From contig CBDDPL010000004.1 in NCBI GenBank assembly GCA_965232285.1, positions 6,262,001-6,326,000 of the forward strand: a DNA stretch of 64,000 nt, given 5' to 3'. Position 1 is the first letter of the stretch; each line of letters opens with the position of its first letter. The position numbers were made by a program, and so were the translations under genes. Under the pieces are notes generated by a model. The model saw only the letters and a program-made list of their open reading frames with translations. It was not told the DNA's origin and made no database searches. Source of the stretch: Denitrobaculum sp965232285. GTDB lineage: Bacteria > Pseudomonadota > Alphaproteobacteria > Kiloniellales > Kiloniellaceae. Shown here piece after piece: positions 8,411-16,368 of this stretch.

Positions 8411-8775
8411 TCCGTTGGTCCCTTCTTCTGCGCCTGTTTCAATTCGTCTAAAAGTTCGTCGAGCTGATCGAAGCTCGAGGACCAGAACTGTTTGAAGTCT
8501 TCGAGCCAGTGCACGGCGGCGGCCATGGGCTCGGCCTTCAGACGTGCCGGCCGACGCTGCCTGTCCACCTCTCGCTCGATCAGCCCTGCGCGCTCCAGCA
8601 CCTTGAGGTGTTTTGAGACTGCGGGCTGACTCATCCGGAAGGGGGCGGCCAGTTCGTTTACCGAGGCTTCCCCGCGCGCCAGCCGCGAGAGAATGGCCCG
8701 ACGCGTCGGGTCGGCCAGGGCCGCGAAGACGGCGTCCAGATTTTCTACTTCAGTCTTATAACTAATCTGTTCCAT
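8407..8775 (-). CDS. ArsR-type winged-helix repressor linked to SRPBCC gene
   Basis: A 122-aa winged helix-turn-helix protein with the family opening LDAVFAALADPTRRAILSRLA, the recognition region FRMSQPAVSKHLKVLERAGLIE and a C-terminal WLEDFKQFW. It lacks the ELCVCDL-type metal-binding cysteines, so it is the non-metal subgroup that usually sits in front of SRPBCC/AHSA1 genes. A dyad (8774-8789) overlaps its own start codon, consistent with autorepression. It is divergent from the arsenic operon, with 127 bp between the starts, but by family it is unlikely to be the arsenic sensor. Confidence 0.87.
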   Translation of the reverse strand: MEQISYKTEVENLDAVFAALADPTRRAILSRLARGEASVNELAAPFRMSQPAVSKHLKVLERAGLIEREVDRQRRPARLKAEPMAAAVHWLEDFKQFWSSSFDQLDELLDELKQAQKKGPTE

Positions 8776-8789
8776 AACAATTTAGTTAT
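8774..8789. promoter_or_regulatory. Inverted repeat at start of ArsR-type gene
   Basis: ATAAC-AATTTA-GTTAT (perfect 5-bp arms) overlaps the minus-strand start codon at 8773-8775. A similar half-sequence (ataactaatctgtt) lies just inside the gene. It is a likely autoregulatory operator; assignment is by symmetry and place. Confidence 0.4.
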
Positions 8790-8877
8790 ATAAAAGTAGT
8801 CTCCAGGTCAAGGTCTTGTCGAAAGCGCGGCGAGCGCAGGCGATGGCGGCCTCGCGTGTAACTTCTATCTTTATAAA

Positions 8878-8899
8878 TCAATAAAACATGATATATTGA
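8878..8899. promoter_or_regulatory. Candidate ArsR operator of the arsenic operon
   Basis: TCAATA (8878-8883) and TATTGA (8894-8899) form a perfect 6-bp inverted repeat with a 10-nt spacer in a very AT-rich stretch. It ends 3 nt before the start codon of the ArsR-ArsC gene. This is the expected kind and place of an ArsR binding site. The strong RBS one would expect is missing here, as the operator occupies that position. Confidence 0.5.
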
Positions 8900-8902
8900 A
8901 GT

Positions 8903-9781
8903 ATGAGCTTCAAACTTGAAACCGATGCGCTGACGGCGCTTGGCCATCCAGGTCGCCTTGCGGTGTTTCGCCTGCTTGCCAGGCGGGCGCCCGACGCGGT
9001 GCGGCCGAGCGAAATCATGGGGCCGCTCGGGCTTAAACAGAACACCCTGTCGGTCTATCTGGCGACACTGTCGCGTGCCGGTCTCGTCACCTCGGAGCGG
9101 GACGGGCGCTCGATCTACTATCGCATCAATCTGGAACGGATTGGCGCGCTGGTGCAGTTCCTGGTCGCGGATTGCTGCCGGGGGCATCCCGAACTCTGTG
9201 AGCCGCTCGCGGCGCATTCTCTTCAACGCCTAAATCAGGAATTTGACGGTATGTCTGATCGTATCTTCAAGGTTCTCTTTATCTGCACAGGCAATTCCGC
9301 GCGCTCCATCTTCGCCGAAGCAATCCTTAACAAGGAAGGGCAGGGAAAGTTCCGGGCTTACTCGGCGGGGACCCGGCCTTTTTCTTCCCTCAACCCCTAC
9401 GCAATCGATCTGCTGAATCAGCTCGATTACGACACGAGCGTCCTGCGCGCCAAGAACTTGCTCGAGTTTCAGACCGACGATGCGCCGCAGTTCGACTTCG
9501 TCTTCACGGTCTGCGATCACGCGGCGAACGAAGACTGTCCGCCTTGGCCCGGGCTACCGGTTACCGCCCACTGGGGTGTTGAGGATCCGGTAAAAACCGA
9601 GGGCACCGAAGGCGAGAAAGCGCTCGCGTTCCGGGAAGCTTTCCGTCAGTTGCATCATCGCATGGTCGCCTTCGTCGAGCTGCCGATCGCGTCGCTCGAC
9701 AGCATCTCGTTGCAGAAACAACTGGATGATATTGCGCGTTCGGATGCCCCTGCGCCCGCGGAGTCGGGCGCCGATGTCTAG
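8903..9781 (+). CDS. ArsR arsenite-responsive repressor fused to ArsC arsenate reductase
   Basis: A 292-aa two-domain fusion. Residues 1-105 are an ArsR winged helix (ALTALGHPGRLAVFRLLA, then LKQNTLSVYLATLSRAGLV) with a C-terminal Cys91-Cys92 and Cys99 set, like the As(III) site of the Acidithiobacillus-type ArsR. From about residue 122 comes a low-molecular-weight phosphatase-type ArsC with P-loop C-T-G-N-S-A-R (Cys128, Arg134). Two further cysteines (204 and 212, in VCDHAANEDC) fit the redox relay of this reductase class. It would sense arsenite and reduce arsenate in one polypeptide. The ATG at 9251 inside could give a stand-alone ArsC, but the frame is continuous. Its end overlaps the acr3 start by 8 nt. 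Confidence 0.92.
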   Translation: MSFKLETDALTALGHPGRLAVFRLLARRAPDAVRPSEIMGPLGLKQNTLSVYLATLSRAGLVTSERDGRSIYYRINLERIGALVQFLVADCCRGHPELCEPLAAHSLQRLNQEFDGMSDRIFKVLFICTGNSARSIFAEAILNKEGQGKFRAYSAGTRPFSSLNPYAIDLLNQLDYDTSVLRAKNLLEFQTDDAPQFDFVFTVCDHAANEDCPPWPGLPVTAHWGVEDPVKTEGTEGEKALAFREAFRQLHHRMVAFVELPIASLDSISLQKQLDDIARSDAPAPAESGADV

Positions 9782-10832
9782 TCTCGAGAACACAGCTTCA
9801 GACGCGGGTGGTATCGGTTTTTTTGAGAAGTGGCTGACGGCCTGGGTTGCTCTGGCGATCCTGGCCGGTTTGCTGCTCGGCTCTGTCGTGCCCGGCGCCT
9901 TCGAACTCCTGGCATCCGCCGAGGTCGCCAAGGTCAATCTGGTTATCGCGGTCCTGATCTGGGCCATGGTCTATCCCATGATGGTGGGGGTCGACTTCGG
10001 CGCGCTCGCGCAGATTGGCGACCGGCCCAAGGGGCTGGTGGTGACGCTGGCGGTCAACTGGCTGATCAAGCCCTTCACCATGGCTGCCCTGGGTGTGCTC
10101 TTCTTCGAGTATGTCTTCGCGGGACTTATCCCGCCAGAGGACGCCCAGGCCTATCTCGCGGGTGTCATCCTGCTCGGTGCCGCGCCTTGCACGGCGATGG
10201 TCTTCGTCTGGTCGCAGCTCACCAAGGGCGACCCGACCTATACGCTGGTCCAGGTCAGCGTGAACGACGTGGTGATGATCTTCGCTTTTGCGCCGATCGT
10301 GGCCTTGTTGCTCGGCGTGACCGACATTCCGGTACCCTGGGAGACCCTTCTGCTTTCGGTCGGGCTCTATGTGGCGATTCCCCTGGCGGCCGGCTACCAG
10401 ACGCGGCGGCGTCTGGTTCGGCAGGGCGGCGAAGCGGCGGTGGAAGCCTTCAAGGCCAGGGTGAAGCCCTATTCCGTGATCGGGCTGCTGGCGACGGTGG
10501 TTCTGCTGTTTGGTTTCCAGGGGCAGGTCATTCTTGAGCGGCCTCTGGTGATTGCGCTGATCGCCGTACCGCTGCTGTTGCAGACCTATGGCATCTTCGT
10601 GATCGCCTACGGCGCCGCCTGGGCGTGGCGCATCCCCTTCAACGTCGCCGCACCCTGCGCCCTGATCGGCACCTCGAACTTCTTCGAGCTCGCGGTGGCG
10701 GTGGCGATCAGTCTGTTCGGTTTGAACTCCGGCGCGGCTCTGGCGACCGTCGTCGGGGTGCTGGTGGAAGTTCCGGTCATGCTGTCCCTGGTGGCGCTCG
10801 CCAACCGCACGCGGCACTGGTTCCCATCCTGA
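9774..10832 (+). CDS. acr3: Arsenite efflux permease Acr3
   Basis: A 352-aa, about ten-helix membrane exporter of As(OH)3/arsenite of the Acr3 family. Diagnostic segments are VLIWAMVYPMMVGVDF, LAVNWLIKPFTMAALG, GAAPCTAMVFVWSQLTKGD (with the conserved transport cysteine) and a late IGTSNFFELAVAVAISLFG. I chose the ATG at 9774, which overlaps the end of the ArsR-ArsC gene; an upstream start at 9726 would add an Arg/Pro-rich tail read from inside that gene. It pairs with the reductase upstream to complete arsenate detoxification. Confidence 0.93.
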   Translation: MSSLENTASDAGGIGFFEKWLTAWVALAILAGLLLGSVVPGAFELLASAEVAKVNLVIAVLIWAMVYPMMVGVDFGALAQIGDRPKGLVVTLAVNWLIKPFTMAALGVLFFEYVFAGLIPPEDAQAYLAGVILLGAAPCTAMVFVWSQLTKGDPTYTLVQVSVNDVVMIFAFAPIVALLLGVTDIPVPWETLLLSVGLYVAIPLAAGYQTRRRLVRQGGEAAVEAFKARVKPYSVIGLLATVVLLFGFQGQVILERPLVIALIAVPLLLQTYGIFVIAYGAAWAWRIPFNVAAPCALIGTSNFFELAVAVAISLFGLNSGAALATVVGVLVEVPVMLSLVALANRTRHWFPS

Positions 10833-10850
10833 TTTTTTTGGAGACGGCCA

Positions 10851-11861
10851 ATGGTCAAGATAGCAATCAACGGCCTGGGCCGTATGGGAAAACTCGTTCT
10901 GCGCGCCTTTATAGACGAGGGCCTGCCGGGTGAGATCGTTCTGCTGAACGATGCGACGGGTGACCCCGCGCTCCATGCGCACCTGCTGGAGTTCGACAGC
11001 GTCCACGGACGCTGGCGGGCGGACTTCGCCTCGGACGCCGAAAGCGTCACGGTCAACGGCCGGCGTATGCGGGTGACTGCGGCAAGCCGGATCGACGACC
11101 TGCCGCTTGCTGAACTCGGTGTTGACCTGGTGGTGGACTGCACCGGCGTCTTCAAGACCCCGGCGAAGGTGCAGCCCTACTACGCAGCAGGCGTCAAAAA
11201 GGTCGTGGTCTCGGCCCCGGTCAAGGAGGCGCCGGCGCTCAACCTGGTCTACGGCGTCAATCACGATCTCTACGACCCCGCCCGCCACGACCTGATCACC
11301 GCGGCGAGCTGCACCACCAACTGCCTGGCGCCGGTGGTCAAGGTCCTGCACGAGGAGATCGGCATCGCGCACGGCTCCATCACCACCATCCACGATGTGA
11401 CCAATACCCAGACCATGGTGGACCGGCCGGCGAAGGATCTGCGGCGTGCCCGTTCGGCCCTGAACTCGCTGATCCCCACGACCACCGGCTCGGCGACCGC
11501 GATCACTCTGATCTATCCTGAACTCAAGGGCCGGCTGAACGGTCACGCGGTTCGGGTGCCGCTGCTGAACGCCTCGCTGACCGACTGCGTTTTCGAGGTG
11601 AAGCGACCGACCACGGTGGAGGAGGTCAACGGGCTCTTCGAGAAGTGGTCCCGGGAGGGGCTGGCCGGCATCCTCGGCTATGAAACCCGGCCGCTGGTCT
11701 CCGCCGATTACGTCAACGATCCGCGCTCGGCGATCATCGATGCGCAGTCGACCATGGTGGTCAACGGCACCCAGGTGAAGCTCTACGCCTGGTATGACAA
11801 CGAATGGGGCTATGCCTGGCGCCTTGCGGACGTTGCGCGCATGGTCGCCGCGGCGATGTGA
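10851..11861 (+). CDS. ArsJ-associated glyceraldehyde-3-phosphate dehydrogenase
   Basis: A 336-aa GAPDH-like enzyme with NAD-binding KIAINGLGRMGKLVLRAFI and catalytic SCTTNCLAPV (Cys154). The neighbouring arsJ marks it as the arsenic-operon isozyme that makes unstable 1-arseno-3-phosphoglycerate from glyceraldehyde-3-phosphate and arsenate. ArsJ then exports that product, which hydrolyses outside the cell. It starts 18 nt after acr3 with a GGAGACGG ribosome site and ends 7 nt before arsJ. A general glycolytic role is less likely, given that it sits between acr3 and arsJ. Confidence 0.92.
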   Translation: MVKIAINGLGRMGKLVLRAFIDEGLPGEIVLLNDATGDPALHAHLLEFDSVHGRWRADFASDAESVTVNGRRMRVTAASRIDDLPLAELGVDLVVDCTGVFKTPAKVQPYYAAGVKKVVVSAPVKEAPALNLVYGVNHDLYDPARHDLITAASCTTNCLAPVVKVLHEEIGIAHGSITTIHDVTNTQTMVDRPAKDLRRARSALNSLIPTTTGSATAITLIYPELKGRLNGHAVRVPLLNASLTDCVFEVKRPTTVEEVNGLFEKWSREGLAGILGYETRPLVSADYVNDPRSAIIDAQSTMVVNGTQVKLYAWYDNEWGYAWRLADVARMVAAAM

Positions 11862-11868
11862 GGATGCC

Positions 11869-13152
11869 ATGAGCCAGAGCGCAGCGCCCTCTTCCAATCC
11901 TTTAGCAGCCTATGGCGTCGTAACCGCCGCCTACTGGGCCTTCATGCTGACGGACGGCGCCCTGCGCATGCTGGTGCTCCTGCATTTCCATACGCTCGGA
12001 TTCCATCCCATCGAGCTGGCCTGGCTCTTCCTGCTCTACGAGTTCATGGGGATCGTCACCAACCTTTCCGCCGGCTGGATCGCCGCGCGCTTCGGGCTGA
12101 CCTCCACGCTTTACGCCGGTCTGGTTCTTCAGATCGGCGCGCTGCTCGCGCTGACGCAACTCGAGCCCGGCTGGAGCGTTGCGGTCTCGGTCGTTTTCGT
12201 CATGGCGGTGCAGGGGGTGTCGGGGGTCGCCAAGGATCTTGCCAAGATGAGCTCCAAGAGCGCGGTCAAGATTCTCGCGCCGGTCAAGGAGCAGGGCGCG
12301 CTCTTTCGCTGGGTCGCGCTGCTGACCGGATCGAAGAACGTGGTCAAGGGTTTGGGCTTTCTGCTCGGCACCTTTCTGCTCGGCACCATCGGCTTCATCG
12401 CTTCCGTGCTGGCCATGGCCGTCGCGCTGGGCGTTATCCTATTGGCGATCGTGCTGCTGATGCCGGGCGGCCTCTCGGCTGGCAAGAAGGGGGCAAAGTT
12501 CCGCGAGGTCTTCTCGAAGGACGCCAACGTCAACCGCCTCTCGGCAGCCCGCCTGTTTCTCTTCGGCGCGCGCGACACCTGGTTTGTGGTCGGCATCCCG
12601 ATCTATTTCTACAGCGTCCTCTCAGATGGCTCGGAGGCGGGAAACCGGGCGGCCTTTTTCCAGATCGGCGCCTTCATGGCGCTCTGGATCATCGGCTACG
12701 GCATCATCCAGGCCACGGCGCCCAAGCTGCTGCGCGCGCGGCGCAAGAGTCTCGCTGAAATGATCGGGCTGGCGAGACTGTGGGTTGGCCTTCTGACCCT
12801 CGTGCCGGCGGCCCTGGCCGCGGCGGCTTGGTTTTCTTCCCAAGCGTCGGCGGATTGGTTGACTGTCACGCTGGTGGCGGGCCTGCTGGTCTTCGGCGCG
12901 GTCTTCGCGGTCAACTCCTCGCTCCACTCCTACCTCATCCTCGCTTTCACCTCCTCGGCGCGGGTCACGATGGATGTGGGCTTCTATTACATGTCCAACG
13001 CGGCAGGCCGGCTGCTTGGTACGCTGCTCTCCGGTCTGAGCTACCAGTACGGGGGACTGCCGCTCTGCCTCGCGACCGCGGCGGTCATGGCTGCGCTGAG
13101 TTTTCTCTGTGCAACAGGCCTTTCAAGATCGACCCGGGCAGCGGCTGCGTGA
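11869..13152 (+). CDS. arsJ: Organoarsenical exporter ArsJ (MFS)
   Basis: A 427-aa major-facilitator-type membrane protein. The opening AAYGVVTAAYWAFMLTDGALRMLVLLHF and the family-specific GVSGVAKDLAKMSSKSAVK and LLTGSKNVVKGLGFLLG match ArsJ. It exports 1-arseno-3-phosphoglycerate made by the adjacent GAPDH, so the pair moves pentavalent arsenic out without reduction. I use the ATG at 11869 (GAGGATGCC context, 7 nt after the GAPDH stop); an upstream in-frame start at 11794 lies inside the GAPDH gene. It is the last gene of the arsenic operon and ends 15 bp from the convergent formyltransferase. Confidence 0.93.
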   Translation: MSQSAAPSSNPLAAYGVVTAAYWAFMLTDGALRMLVLLHFHTLGFHPIELAWLFLLYEFMGIVTNLSAGWIAARFGLTSTLYAGLVLQIGALLALTQLEPGWSVAVSVVFVMAVQGVSGVAKDLAKMSSKSAVKILAPVKEQGALFRWVALLTGSKNVVKGLGFLLGTFLLGTIGFIASVLAMAVALGVILLAIVLLMPGGLSAGKKGAKFREVFSKDANVNRLSAARLFLFGARDTWFVVGIPIYFYSVLSDGSEAGNRAAFFQIGAFMALWIIGYGIIQATAPKLLRARRKSLAEMIGLARLWVGLLTLVPAALAAAAWFSSQASADWLTVTLVAGLLVFGAVFAVNSSLHSYLILAFTSSARVTMDVGFYYMSNAAGRLLGTLLSGLSYQYGGLPLCLATAAVMAALSFLCATGLSRSTRAAAA

Positions 13153-13167
13153 AGTTGACAAGAGTTC

Positions 13168-13902
13168 CTACAGCGACAGGTAAATCTTTCGCCCGCCGAT
13201 GATGGCATAGGGCGGCGGCTTTCCGGGGAAAGTGAGCGCGCGGATATTGTCGTAAATTTCCTCGGCCGAAACGTCGAGCCGGACTTCGTGTTCTATCTCA
13301 TTTTTCTTGAACAGGAAGGATTCACCCTCTTGAGGATAGGACGGAACGGTGCTGTCCGCCGAAACGATCTTCTGAATATGTCTGACGAACAGCGGGTAGA
13401 TGTGGTCACAGGCCCGCGTATGCAGACTGTATGCTGTGTCGTCTTCGAAGATCGGAAAGCTGTCGAGTTCGATAATGGGGCCGGAATCCAGTTTTGGAAT
13501 CAGATAGTGTAGCGTCACCCCGAATTCCCAGTGATCGTGAGCGCGCGCGAGCCGGATCGCATGCAGGACACTGTTCGAGCCGCGAAAGCGTGGTAATGGG
13601 CCCAGGTGGAGATTGATGAAGCCGAATTTTGGTTTTTCAATGATCTTCGCTGGCAGGACCCGGTCGAACATGAGGCTGATGCCAAGGTCAAAATCACAGT
13701 CCTCGAGCTCCGTCAGCTCGAGCCGCCGCAGGCCCGCGGAGACGGCATAGGTCTCGGCGTTCTGATCCTCGCGAATATCCTGAGGGCTTTGATGGGGAAC
13801 GAAACCCACGATCTCCGCGCCTTCGACCTGCTCGTTGAGGTATCTGAGGCAGCGATAGCTCTGCAGGTGGCTACCCAAAACCAGAATACGCTTCATCGTC
13901 AT
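13168..13902 (-). CDS. Formyltransferase-family protein
   Basis: A 244-aa cytoplasmic enzyme of the Fmt/sugar N-formyltransferase fold, which transfers a formyl group from N10-formyltetrahydrofolate. The Rossmann-like start is MKRILVLGSHLQSYRCL. The core motif is INLHLGPLPRFRGSNSV, carrying the catalytic Asn and His, and LDSGPIIELDSFPI supplies the expected Asp. The start was set at the ATG at 13902 (GAAGG upstream); a longer frame reaches 13980 but runs through an 18-bp tandem repeat. Next to a polysaccharide cluster with a sugar aminotransferase, an N-formylated amino sugar is a reasonable product. This is inference. Confidence 0.78.
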   Translation of the reverse strand: MTMKRILVLGSHLQSYRCLRYLNEQVEGAEIVGFVPHQSPQDIREDQNAETYAVSAGLRRLELTELEDCDFDLGISLMFDRVLPAKIIEKPKFGFINLHLGPLPRFRGSNSVLHAIRLARAHDHWEFGVTLHYLIPKLDSGPIIELDSFPIFEDDTAYSLHTRACDHIYPLFVRHIQKIVSADSTVPSYPQEGESFLFKKNEIEHEVRLDVSAEEIYDNIRALTFPGKPPPYAIIGGRKIYLSL

Positions 13903-13917
13903 CGGGCCTTCGCGTTT

Positions 13918-13953
13918 TAGTTGCCAGTGAGTTCTTAGTTGCCAGTGAGTTCC
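13918..13953. repeat. 18-bp tandem duplication upstream of formyltransferase
   Basis: tagttgccagtgagttct (13918-13935) is repeated immediately at 13936-13953, with one mismatch in the last base. It lies in the leader of the minus-strand formyltransferase gene. The unit is a multiple of three and would duplicate a hexapeptide (THWQLR/THWQLK) if translation began further upstream. Confidence 0.85.
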
Positions 13954-14368
13954 TCGCCGGTCGCCATCGCTCTTCGGCAATCCTCGGCATCAAGCGGGGA
14001 CTTGAATAGTGTCCTTCATGCCTCTTGCCCAGCAAAAAAGTGATCCTGTTGTTGGCGCGCCCTGCCGTGACTGATCGTGCGCGCAGTTCGATCTGGGACG
14101 ACCGCTCGTCCATGCGCGGAGCTGTTGTTGACTTGCTGTGACATGCTTCGTCGGAGCGTCCCAAACAGGGTGTTGGTTTTCTGTCAGGCTCTTTACTTGG
14201 CGGGGAAAAATATGAGTGAGATGCGTCTAAAATATTGAAATATAGTGATAAGTTGTTGCTGGCTTTCGCTGCATGGAGACCCCTGGCCGAAACCGAGGAG
14301 TGTTGCTTTTCATTTGCTGTAATTTCAGGTAAGAGAGGCCCCGCTAATCTTCATTCGTAGGCTAAATC
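13954..14368. other. Intergenic region between divergent polysaccharide genes
   Basis: A 415-bp gap between the minus-strand formyltransferase leader and the methyltransferase. It turns AT-rich at 14210-14260, where several TATA-like hexamers lie. Promoters for both directions probably lie here, but I could not single out a convincing -35/-10 pair. No RNA gene or ORF is supported. Confidence 0.4.
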
Positions 14369-14932
14369 GTGGCAGAAACCGACACTCTTCTGAAACTCCA
14401 TCTTGGCTGTGGAAAGCGCCACATACCTGGTTTTGTGCATGTCGATCAGGTCAAGTTTGATCATGTGGATCATGTTCAGGACATCAAGGACCTGTCCAAC
14501 TTTGCGAGCGGCTCCGCCTCGTTGTTGTATGCCTGTCAGGTCATTGAGTACTTTGACCGTGAAGAGGTGGGCGATGTGCTCGCCGAATGGAGTCGCGTGC
14601 TTGCCCCTGGCGGTGTCCTCCGCCTTTCCGTGCCCAACTTCGAGGTTATTTGCCGGCTTTATACGGCGGGCTTTCCGCTGCAATGGTTCTTGGGCACGAT
14701 TTTCGGCCGTATTCCGGATGGGCAAGGCGGATTTGTTTACCACCGCACCACTTACGACGAAGCCTCGCTCGGCGATGTTTTGCGTTCGGCCGGCTTAGTT
14801 GACCCAGAGAAGTGGGACTGGCGGGAAACCGAACACAGCCATATCGACGACTTTTCGCAGGCCTATTTTCCGCATATGGAGAAGGAAAAGGGAATTCTCT
14901 TTAACCTCAACATGCAGGCGCGAAAGCCCTAG
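14369..14932 (+). CDS. Class I SAM-dependent methyltransferase
   Basis: A 187-aa small methyltransferase beginning with GTG. Motif I is KLHLGCGKRHIPGFVHVD, the usual SAM-binding loop of predicted SAM-dependent methyltransferases found in polysaccharide loci. YACQVIEYF and EWSRVLAPGGVLRLSVPNF are motifs IV-VI. It heads the plus-strand part of the polysaccharide cluster, 26 nt before a glycosyltransferase, so a modified sugar or glycan is the likely acceptor. The precise acceptor cannot be deduced. Confidence 0.83.
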   Translation: MAETDTLLKLHLGCGKRHIPGFVHVDQVKFDHVDHVQDIKDLSNFASGSASLLYACQVIEYFDREEVGDVLAEWSRVLAPGGVLRLSVPNFEVICRLYTAGFPLQWFLGTIFGRIPDGQGGFVYHRTTYDEASLGDVLRSAGLVDPEKWDWRETEHSHIDDFSQAYFPHMEKEKGILFNLNMQARKP

Positions 14933-14958
14933 CAGATTTGGAAGCATCGCTTAAGCCA

Positions 14959-16311
14959 ATGGCTGAGATCTCTGTATCGATCGTTGTCGTCGTTAAAGAT
15001 GCTGCTGCAATACTGCCCGGCGCTCTCGACTCTTTGCGGGCTCAGAGCTTTAAGGATTTTGATGTCGTCGCCATCGACGGAGAGTCGACTGATAACACAC
15101 TGGAAATACTGAAACAGGCTTCCGAAGACCTTACTATAGACATCACGTCTGAAGCGGATCGTTCCCTGTCTGAGGGGCTGTCGAAAGGCCTGTCCCGGGC
15201 CAAAGGTGATATCGTTGGCATCCTTTGCGCCGACGAACGTTACCGGCCTGACACTCTTGAGAAGGTGGTCGAGTTTTATCGAGGGGCACCGAACACCGTC
15301 GCCTTGGCCGGTCGGGAGGAGTTTATCGACGCCGGCGGGGAGGTCGTTGGTGACTTTTTCGCTGGCCCCTTCGACCTGGAGGAACATCTTAGCTGCGAAA
15401 CGGTGTGGCCGATTTCCGCAACCTTCTTCAATCGCCGCTTTATCGCACCGCACCTGTGGTATGACCCTGACATTCCCACCTGCCCGGACTATGAGCTCTG
15501 GGGACGGCTCGGCTTGATATTCCGCAAGGAACTGTTCACGCGTTTAGACTACCCGCTGGTCCGAGCCTACCAAGATGAAACCTCGATGTCGTTCCGGCCT
15601 CAAGCTTTCGAACGCATGGTGGCCGACAAACTTGCGCATCTGGAGAACCTTCTCGTCGGCTTTATTCCTGACGGCGATCGGGACCGGCTTCGGCGCAAGG
15701 CTGCTGCCGGCATTAACCTTTGGGCTTCCGAGCAGATCAAAGCCATGGGGTCTGATCCTGATCTCAGTCTCGACTACTGCCGCAAAGCCGCCAGCTACAA
15801 TGCCGGCTGTGACCGCATCGCTGCTTTCTGCAAAAGGATTGGCGTCACTTATGACCGCGAGACCGGGGTCGTCGGCGACTTGCCTCAGTCCGCGCCGGGG
15901 CCGAAAGCCTTTAAGCCTGAAGGCCTCTGGGTTGAGACTGTCGTCCATTCCCCATCGCAGGGCCAGATCCTCCCGGGGCAGGGGCAAACGTTACGTACGG
16001 ACCCTGGAAACTGGTCTTATAGCTTTGATCTTTGCCTCGAAGGCCAGGCTGGTGCGCTTGCCAAGGCGCGTGCCCACCAGATATGGCTTGAACTTGACCT
16101 GGAAGTGAGTGATGGGGCTGTCGGGGTTGGTGCTCTTGTCGAATCGGCAATAGTCAATGAGACCGTCATCACGCCAAGTGATGGCCGAAAGTTGCTGTTA
16201 TTGCCTTTGTCCCGAACTGGCGAGCCCGCTGCCGTCGTCCGCAGCGGAGGCCGGGGCGGTTCTGTTATCCGCATTCACTCCGCTGTTCCGCTTGTCGACC
16301 CGGTCGGGTGA
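14959..16311 (+). CDS. Family 2 glycosyltransferase with C-terminal beta-rich domain
   Basis: A 450-aa protein. Residues 1-225 form a GT2-type GT-A domain (SIVVVVKDAAAILPGALDSL, then VVAIDGESTDNTLEIL, and GILCADERY at the DxD position). About residues 225-300 are helical. The last about 140 residues (from GLWVETVVHSP) look beta-rich and may be an accessory carbohydrate-binding or sandwich domain. The ATG at 14959 is preferred to a TTG at 14938. It would transfer a sugar to a growing glycan at the cytoplasmic face; donor and linkage are unknown. Confidence 0.8.
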   Translation: MAEISVSIVVVVKDAAAILPGALDSLRAQSFKDFDVVAIDGESTDNTLEILKQASEDLTIDITSEADRSLSEGLSKGLSRAKGDIVGILCADERYRPDTLEKVVEFYRGAPNTVALAGREEFIDAGGEVVGDFFAGPFDLEEHLSCETVWPISATFFNRRFIAPHLWYDPDIPTCPDYELWGRLGLIFRKELFTRLDYPLVRAYQDETSMSFRPQAFERMVADKLAHLENLLVGFIPDGDRDRLRRKAAAGINLWASEQIKAMGSDPDLSLDYCRKAASYNAGCDRIAAFCKRIGVTYDRETGVVGDLPQSAPGPKAFKPEGLWVETVVHSPSQGQILPGQGQTLRTDPGNWSYSFDLCLEGQAGALAKARAHQIWLELDLEVSDGAVGVGALVESAIVNETVITPSDGRKLLLLPLSRTGEPAAVVRSGGRGGSVIRIHSAVPLVDPVG

Positions 16312-16368
16312 TAACTTTCTTCAGATGACCTTTCCTTAAATGAACGACAGCAAGTTCGGTGGTATGTA

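Noticed and set aside
10851..11861. Housekeeping glycolytic GAPDH
   Set aside because: Placement between acr3 and arsJ fits the arsenic-operon isozyme much better.
9798..11897. 699-aa minus-strand open frame antisense to the acr3 and GAPDH genes
   Set aside because: It is a shadow of strongly conserved plus-strand genes; its translation is rich in His, Arg, Asp and Gln with no domain.
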